DNA of 54,999 nt from positions 1-54,999 of the forward strand of contig JAVBPR010000019.1 in the NCBI GenBank assembly GCA_031549485.1, read 5' to 3'. Below, piece after piece: positions 16,164 to 24,754 of the stretch. Positions within the stretch are counted from its first letter, which is position 1, and every line of letters starts with the position of its first letter. The notes under the pieces were generated by a model that worked only from the letters and a program-made list of their open reading frames with translations, had not been told where the DNA came from and searched no databases. The translations under genes were made by a program, and so were the position numbers. The stretch comes from JAVBPR01 sp031549485 (GTDB lineage: Bacteria > Bacillota > Clostridia > Oscillospirales > Feifaniaceae).

Positions 16164-16862
16164 TCACTTGATTATTGACAAAACAACGTCAGAAAAATCT
16201 TTTTCCGAGAGATTGTCGCCGGTGACGGTATAGCCGATGCCGTTATAAATAAAATCGGCGTAAAGTTTAGTGCCAAACTCGTTTGTTACGCTGCCGGCCT
16301 TGACCGAAACGCCGTTTATTTCGGCAGATTTATCGGTCGGGTAAATGGTGCAGGTTATCGGAAGCGCGTCTTTCGAAACGGCAATACTAAGGCGTTTTGC
16401 GTCCATTTCCTCGTTGCCGTCCTCAAAATAATAAGCGCCGAAAACGCCGTATGCCATTGTGCCGTCGTTAGTTAAAATAATGAAGTATTCGCTCTGAGGC
16501 GAAATGCTAAGGCCGGCCGGAACAAACGAAGGCCGAAAATCACTGCCGAGATAAGAAAAAACCTGTGCCTCGGTCCACATTTCCTCATGGGTTGTGGCGG
16601 GATCAAAAAACAATTTCTGCATTGCACCGGCACCTGCGCCGTCCTGGAAAACAAGGGGACCGTCGTACGGAACTTCTGAATTTTCGGTAATATTCGGGAT
16701 GATTATGGCCCCCGCCGCAATAATGAGGACAAGCGCCGCAGCAAGGATAATGATTGATTTTTTGCTCATTTTAAAGTCTCCGCCTTTCATTTTGTTTTTT
16801 GTATCTTCGATAAGGTCTTTGGATGGTGAAATTTCTGACATCATTTTTTTATATTGTTCCAA
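16164..16862 (-). CDS. Membrane-anchored protein, probable anti-sigma regulator
   Basis: This 232-residue protein starts at a TTG (16862) with AAAGGAGA eight bases upstream, inside the end of the ECF sigma gene. A cytoplasmic tail of about 33 residues precedes one transmembrane helix (about 34-54, IIILAAALVLIIAAGAIII). An extracytoplasmic domain follows (about 55-232) with no recognisable catalytic motif. Overlap with the upstream sigma factor and the short cytoplasmic tail fit an anti-sigma factor. The tail is not a clear zinc-binding anti-sigma domain (no H-x3-C-x2-C), so the role is inferred from position and topology. Confidence 0.7.
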   Translation of the reverse strand: MEQYKKMMSEISPSKDLIEDTKNKMKGGDFKMSKKSIIILAAALVLIIAAGAIIIPNITENSEVPYDGPLVFQDGAGAGAMQKLFFDPATTHEEMWTEAQVFSYLGSDFRPSFVPAGLSISPQSEYFIILTNDGTMAYGVFGAYYFEDGNEEMDAKRLSIAVSKDALPITCTIYPTDKSAEINGVSVKAGSVTNEFGTKLYADFIYNGIGYTVTGDNLSEKDFSDVVLSIIK

Positions 16863-17319
16863 GGCTGAAATCTCCTTTCATCTTTTCTTTTAACGCCGCG
16901 CGCGCCCTTGTCAGACGCGTCCGTATGGTGGATTCCTTTTCTCCGAGAAGCCGCGCAATTTCCTTTATCGGCAAATCCTCGTAATAAAAAAGGTGGATTG
17001 CCGCGCGTTCTTTTTGCGAAAGAGTCTTAAGGTATGCGCTTAAATCGCGGAACTCCGCAGTTTCAGAAATAAATTCGTCATTAAGAGGAACGGTTTTTCG
17101 CCGAAAAGCGGAGGAAAATTGCTTTTTCGCGCAATTTATCGTAACCCTTATCAGCCAGGCTTTTCGGTGCTCCTCGCTTTCAAAAATACGAGGCTTCGCG
17201 GCAAGGCGCAGAAAAACTTCCTGAAAAATATCGTCGGCATCATGCCTGTTTTTCGCCTGCGCAAAGGCAAGGCGGTAAACCATGTCCGAGTAGGTCGAAA
17301 GTACATTTTCGAGATCCAT
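16849..17319 (-). CDS. ECF-family RNA polymerase sigma factor
   Basis: This 156-residue sigma-70 factor contains only regions 2 and 4. Region 2 is DMVYRLAFAQAKNRHDADDI with FQEVFLRL (about residues 12-40). Region 4 is LSQKERAAIHLFYYEDLPIK, then EIARLLGEKESTIRTRLTRA (about 100-143), with a canonical helix-turn-helix. The start has GGAG upstream. A TGTGCTATAAT extended -10 on the minus strand lies at 17378-17388, about 60 bases upstream. Its gene overlaps the membrane protein gene by 14 bases, the usual sigma/anti-sigma layout. The signal is unknown. Confidence 0.9.
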   Translation of the reverse strand: MDLENVLSTYSDMVYRLAFAQAKNRHDADDIFQEVFLRLAAKPRIFESEEHRKAWLIRVTINCAKKQFSSAFRRKTVPLNDEFISETAEFRDLSAYLKTLSQKERAAIHLFYYEDLPIKEIARLLGEKESTIRTRLTRARAALKEKMKGDFSLGTI

Positions 17320-17391
17320 TTTCCGCTCCTTTCGCTTTTAATACCCGCGGCGGCACAAAAAAGCTACATTTTTATAAATTATAGCACAAAA

Positions 17392-17512
17392 GGCAATTGA
17401 CAATGGACAATTGAAAATTATTAAAGCCGACGAAGTCGGCTTTAATTCAGTTAACAGTTAATAGTTAACAGTGAACAGTTGAGGAAGTCTGCTTCGCCGG
17501 CATTGATTAAAA
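17392..17512 (+). repeat. Family D double element
   Basis: GACAATT-type array (about 17392-17419), hairpin AAAGCCGAC/GTCGGCTTT (about 17423-17442), AACAGTT-type array (about 17449-17481), then a decayed hairpin. It begins the stretch 17400-17700 that is duplicated in inverted form at about 36940-37250. Confidence 0.82.
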
Positions 17513-17623
17513 GAAGTAGATTTTGTTTTTTATAGCTTCGCCGCAAGTGAATTGCATTCGCCCCGTTCCGCTATAGGCAAATGGCGAGAATATAAAACCC
17601 CACGGTGAAAAAACAACGCTTAG

Positions 17624-17698
17624 CGCGGAATCCGCCGCGAATGCGGCTGACGGCGGCTTTTGCCGCCGTCTTGGCGAGCGGAGCTCGCCTATTCCGCG
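17624..17698 (-). repeat. Family C cloverleaf, AGGCGAGC subtype
   Basis: Outer stem CGCGGAAT (17624-17631) with ATTCCGCG (17691-17698). Arm 3 is GCCGC/GCGGC, arm 2 is GACGGCGGC/GCCGCCGTC and arm 1 is GGCGAGC/GCTCGCC. A decayed copy lies just to the left (about 17535-17575). Confidence 0.87.
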
Positions 17699-17818
17699 GG
17701 AGGAGAAATAAATGCAGCTCCGCACTTTGCCTTAAAAGGGGACGGTATATAGCAGGGCTTGTCGCGAGAGCGGGCGGCATAAAAATCAATTTTTTTGCCT
17801 TCACCTCGCGCAGTTTTT

Positions 17819-17894
17819 GCGGAATGGGACGAATTTCATTCGCCCGCGGGCGGCGAAACGCCGCCCAAAGCGCCGCGAACGCGGCGGATTCCGC
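17819..17894 (+). repeat. Family C cloverleaf, GGGCGAAT subtype
   Basis: Outer stem GCGGAAT (17819-17825) with ATTCCGC (17888-17894). Arm 1 carries one bulged A (17829), arm 2 is GGGCGGCG/CGCCGCCC and arm 3 is GCCGC/GCGGC with a GAAC loop. Confidence 0.87.
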
Positions 17895-18005
17895 AGAAGA
17901 ACTGAAAATGGCTTCAGCAGAATAGCGGATTCTCTGTTTTTATGGCTTAGCCGCGCCAAAGTAAATTTACTTCCAGGGATTTGCCGTTTTGATATTACCG
18001 TCGTG

Positions 18006-18370
18006 CTTACTTAAGCAGATGCCGTAAGCGGAATAAAAAATTCCTGTAGGGGGCGATGCCCTCATCGCCCCGCCGCCATTCAGCCCGAATCATCGCCCCG
18101 CCACCTTTTTCGCAGGGCGTGACGACCGCGGCACGCCGTTTTTTCCCGTAGGGGGCGATGCCTTCATCGCCCCGCAACTATTTATTTTCGCCAAGAAAAA
18201 TACACTTGTTTCCTGAGATTTGCCATTTCCATTATTCGCTCCGCGACCACTTAATCAGACGCCGTGGGCGGAAAAAAGTAAATCTTATAGAAGCTTTCAC
18301 CCTGAGATTTGCCGGTTTTAATAATCTCGGCAAGCAAATTTAAGCAGACTCCGTAGGCGGAATAAAAAGG
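18006..18370 (+). repeat. Family A ends and a full A/B composite before the DUF3298 gene
   Basis: An A end lies at 18006-18035 (GATGCCGTAAGCGGAATAAA), a full A/B unit at about 18041-18275, and a further A end at about 18335-18370 (GACTCCGTAGGCGGAATAAA). They occupy the gap from the sigma factor gene to the gene at 18433; no other gene is seen between 17320 and 18432. Confidence 0.72.
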
Positions 18371-18432
18371 AATAAAAAAGAACAAAAGAGAAGGATTTTG
18401 AATAGCATGAGGTATGAAAGGAGGGGATTTTT

Positions 18433-19089
18433 TTGGAAAAAGCCTGTTTTATCGAAAAAATAACGCAAGACGGCGAAATTATCCTTGATTTCGAGACCGA
18501 GTATCCGACCAAAACCGGATGTCCGCAGGCAGACGATTATTTTTTGCGGTTTGCGCGAAGCTTTTTGAAAAAAGCGAAAAAAGCAGGCGCGAAAAGAGCG
18601 CGCGAAAAATATGTTGATTCGGCGCGCGAGGGGAAAAAATTCGTGCCGTTTGTCATGCGTCAAACCTTTGAATATTATGAATTTGACGGCATTATTTCGG
18701 TTTTTACCTGCCGATATATTTTTTTCGGCGGTCTCAACGGATACACTGCGTGCTACGGCGATTCTTTCGGGCAAAAAAGCGGAAAACCGCTGCGCCTGCG
18801 CGAGCTTTTTTCCGCCGATCCCAGGAAAGCGGCAATCACCGAAATCACAAAACAAATAAAGAAAGACAGGGAAACAAATCCCTGCTATTATGACGGCGCG
18901 GAGCGGCTTGCCGCAAGGTGTTTTAAGCGAGAAAATTTTTACATAACGCCAAAGAGCCTGCGGATTTTTTATCCGCAGTATTCGATAGGGCCTCACTGCG
19001 CCGGGGTTCCGTGCTTCTCGGTAAGATACGATAAACTGCCGGAAAGGCAATGCTCAATGGAGAATGGACAATTGATAATTGACAAATAA
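18433..19089 (+). CDS. DUF3298-domain protein (RsiV-like sensor fold), cytoplasmic form
   Basis: This 218-residue protein starts at a TTG (18433) with GGAGGGG about seven bases upstream. The C-terminal half is the DUF3298 fold; its signature FYITPKSLRIFYPQYSIGPH, then CAGVPCFSVRYDKL, is at about residues 172-206. The N-terminal half is DUF4163-like (FVPFVMRQTFEYYEFDGIIS). No signal peptide or membrane helix is visible, unlike RsiV, so the cellular location is unclear. The last dozen residues (CSMENGQLIIDK) are translated from a family D heptamer array, which also supplies the TAA stop. The native end was probably near residue 206. Confidence 0.75.
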   Translation: MEKACFIEKITQDGEIILDFETEYPTKTGCPQADDYFLRFARSFLKKAKKAGAKRAREKYVDSAREGKKFVPFVMRQTFEYYEFDGIISVFTCRYIFFGGLNGYTACYGDSFGQKSGKPLRLRELFSADPRKAAITEITKQIKKDRETNPCYYDGAERLAARCFKRENFYITPKSLRIFYPQYSIGPHCAGVPCFSVRYDKLPERQCSMENGQLIIDK

Positions 19090-19120
19090 GGAAAGCCGCC
19101 GGGCAATGCTCGACGGCTTT
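19055..19120 (+). repeat. Family D element (type I) fused to the DUF3298 gene end
   Basis: GACAATT-related units (19055-19088) are followed by a hairpin AAAGCCG..CGGCTTTTT (19092-19121) with a T-run. It is in the same orientation as the upstream gene and would serve as its terminator. Confidence 0.78.
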
Positions 19121-19215
19121 TTATTGGTCATTTTTAATCCCGCGATGATATTTGGGATTGACACCATAGGGCGGATTCGATATCCGCCCGAATTTATTTA
19201 AATAACGCGACAATT
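19096..19215 (+). repeat. Family E copy 1
   Basis: This stretch of about 120 bp (GCCGCC hairpin, TTTTAATCCCGCGATGAT, TTTGGGATTGAC, then the hairpin GGGCGGATTCGATATCCGCCC) is repeated with few changes at 23476-23600. Confidence 0.7.
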
Positions 19216-19400
19216 AGGGCGATGTGGGCATCGCTCCCTACGGGAAAAATGCGGCGTGCCGTGGTCGTCACGCCCTACAAAAAAGGGCGGCGGAGCGATG
19301 TGGGCATCGCTCCCTACGGGAAAATGCGGCGTGCCGCGGTCGTCACGCCCTACAAAAAAAGGCGGCCGGAGTGATGTGGGCATCGATCCCTACAATTTGT
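19215..19400 (-). repeat. Tandem family B copies
   Basis: Three B units in the same orientation (GCGATGTGGGCATCG, then GGCGTGCCG..CGTCACGCC) fill the gap up to the degV gene. The open frames here (with peptides such as RGRHALQK) are artefacts of the repeat. Confidence 0.75.
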
Positions 19401-19449
19401 TTCAACAGGCTTGCCGCTTATAATATTCGCGATATTTTAGCCCCCGATT

Positions 19450-20310
19450 TTATTTTTTTGCCGAAAAGAGGACTCCCGCGATTTTCGGACCGGCGTTTAT
19501 CGCGATCGCCGCGCCGACGCGGTATGTATCGGCGGGTGCATACCCGGTTTTTTCGGTCATAAGCGCTGTAAGCTCGTCGCGCAAGGCGAGGTCGTTTCCG
19601 TAAATCACGCAATACGGCGCGCCTTTTTCCATTTCGTCGCACGCTTTTTCCGCCATTCGCGGAATGAGGTTGCGGTCGCCCATGATTTTTTCATCGGTTT
19701 CGATTTCCTGATTAAAAAGTTTCATAATCGGTCGAAGTCCCAAAATATCCCCTACAAATGCGGCGGCGGCCGGAATCCTACCCGATTTTTTTGCAAACTT
19801 TAATGTATACGGCGCGAAATAAACGGTCGCGGTTTCGAGATATTTTTCCAAATATTCTATAACTTCGTTTGCGGATTTGCCGTCTTTAAGCATCTTTGCG
19901 CCGACCGTCACGGGATAACCGAAGGCGCAGGTATACGTTCTGCTGTCAATTAACTTTATGCGGATTTTATCTTTTGCCTCCGGATGTTTTTCATAAAAAC
20001 TCGCGGCGGCGAAAACGGCGTTATCATATGTGCCAGAACCCTTCGAATTGAGCAAAACTGCGATAATATCCTCGTATCCATCGAGATAAAGCTTTTCGTA
20101 AGTTTCGTAAAACTCAAAAGCAGTCACCATCGAGGTGAAAGGAAGTTCGGTGCAATTTTCGAGAAGCGAATAAAACTCGTCTATATCAACTTCGTCATAA
20201 GTTTTGTCTCCGACAGCAATTTTGATGTTTAGCATTTCGATTCCGAGTGCGCTGCAATTTTCTTTTGTTATATCGCTTGCGGAATCAGTAACAATTATTG
20301 TTTTTCCCAT
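19450..20310 (-). CDS. DegV-family fatty-acid-binding protein
   Basis: This 286-residue protein has the DegV fold, which in characterised members (FakB) holds a fatty acid for phosphorylation by FakA. The N-terminus has the signature IIVTDSASDITKENC. The mid region has LNSKGSGTYDNAVFAAASF, which carries the conserved S/T-G-T segment. TLKFAKKSGRIPAAAAFVGD and LGLRPIMKL follow and are typical of the family. The start has ATGGAGG upstream and an extended -10 promoter about 45 bases away. Several FakB paralogues usually coexist, so this one's lipid preference cannot be told. Confidence 0.92.
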   Translation of the reverse strand: MGKTIIVTDSASDITKENCSALGIEMLNIKIAVGDKTYDEVDIDEFYSLLENCTELPFTSMVTAFEFYETYEKLYLDGYEDIIAVLLNSKGSGTYDNAVFAAASFYEKHPEAKDKIRIKLIDSRTYTCAFGYPVTVGAKMLKDGKSANEVIEYLEKYLETATVYFAPYTLKFAKKSGRIPAAAAFVGDILGLRPIMKLFNQEIETDEKIMGDRNLIPRMAEKACDEMEKGAPYCVIYGNDLALRDELTALMTEKTGYAPADTYRVGAAIAINAGPKIAGVLFSAKK

Positions 20311-20350
20311 AAAACCTCCATATAAATGTTTGCGCTTTTGCGCCTAAAAA

Positions 20351-20380
20351 ATTATAGCACAGATTTTTTCGGTATATGAA
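20351..20380 (-). promoter_or_regulatory. Extended -10 promoter for degV
   Basis: On the minus strand: TTCATA (20380-20375), an 18-bp spacer ending in TGC, then TATAAT (20356-20351), about 41 bases upstream of the ATG. Confidence 0.5.
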
Positions 20381-20525
20381 ATTTTTTCCATTTCTTTTAA
20401 AAAAGTTTACAAAAAAACACGAAAAACCCATCTAATTTGCGGCGGCACTTGAACCTTTAGTAACATAATGATAAAATTAATATATCTTTATTGATTTTAA
20501 AATATTGAGTTTTTGTGGGGGGCTT

Positions 20526-21677
20526 ATGACAAAGATATTAACGGCGTTTATTGAAGAAATTGACGATGTTTCGGCAGCTGTTGCAGAGATATGCGAGCAG
20601 ATAGAGCCGGAAAAGAATTTTTCTAAAAACTCGGTGGGGATAATTTCCTGTTACAGCGAGTTTTTAGATTCGGGCGTAGTAGCGGCAATATCGGAAAAGC
20701 TCGGGATTCCCATAGCGGGAACAACAACCCTTTCGGGCGCGTCGGGCGACCGGTTCGGGAATTTCAGTCTTTCGCTTTTTGTTATAACTTCGGACAGCGC
20801 TAAGTTTTCGCTCGGTCTTACCGAGCCGCTTTCGCTTGAAAATATCGACGAAAACATCGAAAGAACTTATAAAGCCGCCGCTTCAGGGGAAAAGGCGAAG
20901 CTCGCGCTCGTTTTCGCGCCGCTTATTTTCAATATTTCGGGTGATAGATATATATCGGCGTTTGATAAGGCCTCGGGCGGTGTTCCGGTTTTCGGCACAA
21001 CCGCCGTCGACCATAACGATGATTACCACGAAGCTGCGGTTATTTTCGGAAAAGAAAAATATAACGATCGATTTGCTTTTATTCTTATCTCGGGCGATAT
21101 CGATCCGAAGTTTTTCGTCGCGACCATTTCGGACGAAAATATTTACGAACAAACGGCGGTTATAACCGCTTCGGAAGGAAATATTCTTAAAGAAATTGAC
21201 GGCCAGCCGCTTATGAAATATTTTGAATCGGTCGGGCTTGCCAAAAACGGCGAAATCAGAGGTATTAATGCACTGCCGTTTTTCATCGGGTTCGGCGACG
21301 GCGCGAAGCCGATCGTACGCGCCATGTTCGCGATTACGCCGGACGGGTTTGCGGTCTGCGGCGGTGATATGCCGGTCGGCGCGAGCATCTCGGTCGGAAC
21401 ATATGATAAAGAGGACGTTTTAGTGCATACCCGCCTTGTCAGCGAAAAGGCTAAAACGGCAGCAAATAAGGGTATTGTCGCGTTTTCATGCATCGGCAGA
21501 TGTCTTTCGCTCGGCGCCGATTCGGACGCGGAGCTTACAGGCGTGACCGAAACAATTTCGGGCGGAGTGCCTTATGTTCTCTCTTATTCCGGCGGCGAAT
21601 TTTGCCCCGTTTATACAGCACACGGAGAATCGACAAATCGCTTTCATAATAACACTTTTATCGCCTGCGCTTTTTAA
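20526..21677 (+). CDS. FIST-domain sensor protein
   Basis: This is a two-part FIST protein (FIST_N about residues 15-215, FIST_C about 225-370) of 383 residues from the ATG at 20526. An in-frame TTG at 20505 is possible but has a poorer context. FIST domains bind small ligands; the best studied, NosP, binds haem and senses nitric oxide. Segments such as GIPIAGTTTLSGASGDRFG and VPVFGTTAVDHNDDYHEA are typical of the family. Histidines at the latter site could serve as ligands, but that is inference. It lies 59 bases before a hybrid histidine kinase on the same strand, the arrangement seen for NosP and its kinase. Confidence 0.87.
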   Translation: MTKILTAFIEEIDDVSAAVAEICEQIEPEKNFSKNSVGIISCYSEFLDSGVVAAISEKLGIPIAGTTTLSGASGDRFGNFSLSLFVITSDSAKFSLGLTEPLSLENIDENIERTYKAAASGEKAKLALVFAPLIFNISGDRYISAFDKASGGVPVFGTTAVDHNDDYHEAAVIFGKEKYNDRFAFILISGDIDPKFFVATISDENIYEQTAVITASEGNILKEIDGQPLMKYFESVGLAKNGEIRGINALPFFIGFGDGAKPIVRAMFAITPDGFAVCGGDMPVGASISVGTYDKEDVLVHTRLVSEKAKTAANKGIVAFSCIGRCLSLGADSDAELTGVTETISGGVPYVLSYSGGEFCPVYTAHGESTNRFHNNTFIACAF

Positions 21678-21736
21678 GATTATCCTCAGGCGCGGCTTTT
21701 GCTATGGGAAAAGCATAAAAACGGGAGGAAACTATA

Positions 21737-23419
21737 TTGCAGGAAACAGAATCCCTCCGCAAAGAAAACGAAGAACTAAAAATAGCCAATAAAAAACTTT
21801 TGCGCGAGATTGCCGCCGCAAAGGCGACTATTGAGCGCGCGCGGATAAATTCTCAGGCGCAGAGCAACCTAAGCGCGATTATCAAGGCGGAAAAATCGGC
21901 GCAGGAAAAGCAGATGGCGCTTATTTTGAAGCATTCTCCTGATGTAATTATCCTTATCGATACCGAGCTTAAAATCATTTTCTGTACCGAAGCGGGGATT
22001 AAAGCGGTCGGTGCGCCTTCGGCTTCGGCTATAAAAGGCGAAAACGCAAGGGAGCTTCTTGCGCGATATTGCGACAACGAATGGCTTTCGGTGGCGCGGG
22101 ATCATTTGGAAAAGGCAAAGCATAGCGGTATGCAAACCGAGTTTCAAAGCGAGATTGATGTCAGGGACGGCCGGGGCAAGCGCCAATATATGATAAGTTT
22201 TACCCCGGTTTTCGGAGAAGACGGGCAGGTCGAATCTATTCTGTCAATTTTTCATGATGTTTCGGAGATTTATTCCGCAAAAGAGCAGGCCGAGAGGGCA
22301 AACGCTGCAAAATCGGATTTTCTCGCCACCGTTTCGCACGAAATAAGAACCCCGATGAATGCGATTATGGGCGTTTCGTCTATGCTTGCGAAAACCGGGC
22401 TCTCCGAAAAACAGACCGACCTTCTAAAGAACATTCAAAAATCATCGGATGTTTTGCTTACCCTTATCAACGATATTTTGGATTTTTCGAAAATCGAGGC
22501 GGGTAAGCTCGAAATAGTAAGCGAGCCGCTGCGGCTTTGCGCCCTTTTACAAAACATTTGCTCTATGTTCAAAACTCTTTTTCAGCAAAAGGACATTATT
22601 TTCAGCTGCGAGAGAAAAGACGGCGTTCCGGATGTTGTTATAGGTGACGAAAAGCGCATTTGGCAGGTTATTATCAATCTCTTAAATAATGCGCTTAAAT
22701 ATACGCAGGAGGGCGAGGTTCGCCTTGTTGTCGAGCCCGCCGGGGACGGACGAATTTCTTTTTCGGTAATCGATACCGGTATAGGAATTAAAAAAGAAGA
22801 TATATCAAAACTTTTTGTGGCTTTTAAACAGCTTGATCTTGTCAAAAACAAAAAAATTATCGGAACCGGCCTTGGTCTCGCGATAACAAAAAATCTTTGC
22901 GTACTGATGGGCGGCGACGTCACGGTCGAGAGCAAGTACGGAAAAGGTTCTTGTTTTACAGCGACCCTACCGCTTCCGGCGGCGGACGAAGCCGAGATTG
23001 TCGAAATCGAAGTAGTGGAAGCGTTTACCGCGCCGTCGGCAAAAGTTCTTGTCGTTGATGACATTGATATAAATCTCACAATCGCCGAGGCTATGCTCGA
23101 AGAATACAAAATGACCGTTCGAAGCGTGATAAGCGGCGCAGACGCTGTCGAAGCGGTAAAAACCGAAGATTTCGATATTATTTTTATGGACCATATGATG
23201 CCCGAGATGGACGGGGTGGAAACCACCGCGCGGATAAAAATGCTCGGCGGGACGAAAGCGGAAATTCCGGTAATTGCGCTAACCGCAAATGCGGTGGACA
23301 CCGCGCAGAGGATGTTTCTTGAAAACGGATTTGCCGGGGTTGTCGCAAAACCTATCGACCAAAATATGCTTCACCGCGCCCTTGCAAAGCATATCCCGAA
23401 AGAAAAATTTATAAAATAA
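21737..23419 (+). CDS. Soluble hybrid histidine kinase (PAS-HisKA-HATPase-REC)
   Basis: This 560-residue protein starts at a TTG with GGGAGG eight bases upstream. Order: coiled coil (about 1-60), PAS (about 62-178), HisKA with the phospho-acceptor His201 in SHEIRTPMNAIMG, the ATPase N box (about 314-322), G1 DTGIGI (346-351) and G2 GTGLGLAI (376-383), then a receiver domain (about 436-555) with Asp485 in FMDHMMPEMDG. No membrane helix is present, so the sensor is cytoplasmic. The upstream FIST protein is a likely input. No separate response regulator or output domain is adjacent, so the phosphoryl target is unknown. Confidence 0.95.
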   Translation: MQETESLRKENEELKIANKKLLREIAAAKATIERARINSQAQSNLSAIIKAEKSAQEKQMALILKHSPDVIILIDTELKIIFCTEAGIKAVGAPSASAIKGENARELLARYCDNEWLSVARDHLEKAKHSGMQTEFQSEIDVRDGRGKRQYMISFTPVFGEDGQVESILSIFHDVSEIYSAKEQAERANAAKSDFLATVSHEIRTPMNAIMGVSSMLAKTGLSEKQTDLLKNIQKSSDVLLTLINDILDFSKIEAGKLEIVSEPLRLCALLQNICSMFKTLFQQKDIIFSCERKDGVPDVVIGDEKRIWQVIINLLNNALKYTQEGEVRLVVEPAGDGRISFSVIDTGIGIKKEDISKLFVAFKQLDLVKNKKIIGTGLGLAITKNLCVLMGGDVTVESKYGKGSCFTATLPLPAADEAEIVEIEVVEAFTAPSAKVLVVDDIDINLTIAEAMLEEYKMTVRSVISGADAVEAVKTEDFDIIFMDHMMPEMDGVETTARIKMLGGTKAEIPVIALTANAVDTAQRMFLENGFAGVVAKPIDQNMLHRALAKHIPKEKFIK

Positions 23420-23420
23420 A

Positions 23421-23453
23421 AAATACTCCTCTGGCTTTGCCAGGGGAGTATTT
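23421..23453 (+). terminator. Rho-independent terminator after the hybrid kinase
   Basis: AAATACTCC (23421-23429) pairs with GGAGTATTT (23445-23453), with an inner CTGG/CCAG stem, followed by GGGTTTTT. Confidence 0.85.
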
Positions 23454-23475
23454 GGGTTTTTAACAAATAATATTA

Positions 23476-23660
23476 AGCCGCCGAGCATTGCTCGGCGGCA
23501 TTTGATTTGTCGGTTTTTAATCCCGCGATGATGTTTGGGATTGACATCGTAGGGCGGATTCGATATCCGCCCGAATTTATTTAAAAACCGCAAGAGTAGG
23601 GCGTGACGACCGCGGCACGCCGGGTTTTTCCGTTGGGAGGATTTCATATCCGTCCGCAAT
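23476..23660 (+). repeat. Family E copy 2 followed by family B
   Basis: The hairpin GCCGCCGAGCATTGCTCGGC and the TTTTAATCCCGCGATGAT..GGGATTGAC segment match the copy at 19096. The GGGCGTGACGACCGCGGCAC unit that follows is family B. Confidence 0.72.
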
Positions 23661-23687
23661 TATAGTAAGGGCGAAATAGTTCGCCTT

Positions 23688-24311
23688 TTAGCTTTTATTT
23701 ATGCTTTGGTAGATCACTTGATACTCGTCCATTTTTATTACGAAAACTTTGGTGTATTTATAGCTTGCGGCATCCTCGTTTGCGTAAAATTTCACCGTTA
23801 GCTCCATAGTGTCGTCCGAGAGCTTTTTCTTTTCGGTCAAGGCGACAGCGTTTTCTCCTTTACTTTCGGGGAAATCGGAAAGCACTATCATGTTCCGCTC
23901 CTCATCGAATTCATCGAGCTCAAAGGGGTCGAAAACCGCGCCCTCAAAATACCGCGCGATCACCGCTTCGATATCCGAAACAGGGATGTGGTATTTTTCG
24001 TCGTCTTTGTTATAATACTCTTTTTTCTTCGGGCTGGAGGTATTTTTGTCGTCCTCATTGACATCAAAAATGAAGAAATTAAGCAGGGTTCGTTGCGGAA
24101 TTTCCGCCGCATTGTTAAAAACAAGCTCTGCGTCGCCGGTAAGACAGAGGTCGAGATCGGCGATATAGCGGCCGACAAAACTGCCGTTTGTGAGGTTTAG
24201 CGGATATTCCTCATCGGTGACCGAATCGACAGGGGTAAGACCACAGGAATATAGCATAACCGCCGCCGCGATAATAATCGGCAAAATAGCCGCGCTTCTA
24301 TATTTTTTCAT
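23688..24311 (-). CDS. Putative lipoprotein of unknown function
   Basis: This 207-residue protein starts behind AAGGAAAAATAT. The N-terminus is a lipoprotein signal (basic KKYR, hydrophobic about 8-20) with a lipobox LYSC, lipidated at about Cys23. The rest is a soluble, acidic, beta-rich domain without a motif I recognise; an ion-binding-like DVNEDDK occurs at about residues 82-88. It is probably tethered to the outer face of the membrane. It is not clearly linked to its neighbours and lies convergent to the kinase gene, with family E and B repeats between. Confidence 0.72.
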   Translation of the reverse strand: MKKYRSAAILPIIIAAAVMLYSCGLTPVDSVTDEEYPLNLTNGSFVGRYIADLDLCLTGDAELVFNNAAEIPQRTLLNFFIFDVNEDDKNTSSPKKKEYYNKDDEKYHIPVSDIEAVIARYFEGAVFDPFELDEFDEERNMIVLSDFPESKGENAVALTEKKKLSDDTMELTVKFYANEDAASYKYTKVFVIKMDEYQVIYQSINKS

Positions 24312-24362
24312 ATATTTTTCCTTATTTGTCCCAAAGATTTTCTTTAATTATAACATAAATTT

Positions 24363-24600
24363 CTTTTTTGTTCCGCCTACGGCGTCTGCTTAAATGGGCT
24401 CGGCGAGAATATTAGGAATGGCGAATCTCAGGAAGCAAATGCAATTTTGCTTGGCGAAGATAAATAATCGCGGGGCAATGAAGGCATCGCCCCCTATCTG
24501 CGAAAATTTTCCGCCTGTTTTGTTCCGCCTACGGCGTCTGCTTAAATGGGCTCGGCGAGAATATTAGGAATGGTAAATCTCAGGAAGCAAAACTTATTAA
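24363..24600 (-). repeat. Two truncated family A/B copies
   Basis: Two A units begin at 24368 and 24519 (CCGCCTACGGCGTCTGCTTA) and read away from the lipoprotein gene; the first extends into a partial B unit near 24470. They lie directly upstream of the lipoprotein gene with the GGCGGAAC end pointing towards it. Confidence 0.75.
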
Positions 24601-24642
24601 GCAATCCCAAGTAAACTTTATTCAAAGCAAATCTTATTTTCC

Positions 24643-24718
24643 CCGCGGAATCCGCCGCTATTGCGGCGTTCGGGCGGACTTACGCCCGCGGGCGAATTAC
24701 ATTCGCCCCATTCCGCGG
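24643..24718 (-). repeat. Family C cloverleaf with a shortened arm 2
   Basis: Outer stem CCGCGGAAT (24643-24651) with ATTCCGCGG (24710-24718). Arm 3 is GCCGC/GCGGC, arm 2 is reduced to GGGCG/CGCCC and arm 1 is GGGCGAAT/ATTCGCCC. Confidence 0.85.
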
Positions 24719-24754
24719 AGAGCCCGGTGCTGCACCCGGAATAAAATTCTTTTT

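Noticed and set aside
17507..17725. Open frames with peptides such as CGEAIKNKIYFF at 17507-17725 and 36732-37133
   Set aside because: They are near-identical translations of the inverted repeat pair at 17.5 and 37.0 kb, without ribosome binding sites; repeat DNA, not genes.
19198..19562. Frames encoding RGRHALQK-type and GIAPYGKKRRAEVV-type peptides in several gaps
   Set aside because: They are translations of family B repeats in different frames and appear wherever the repeat does.
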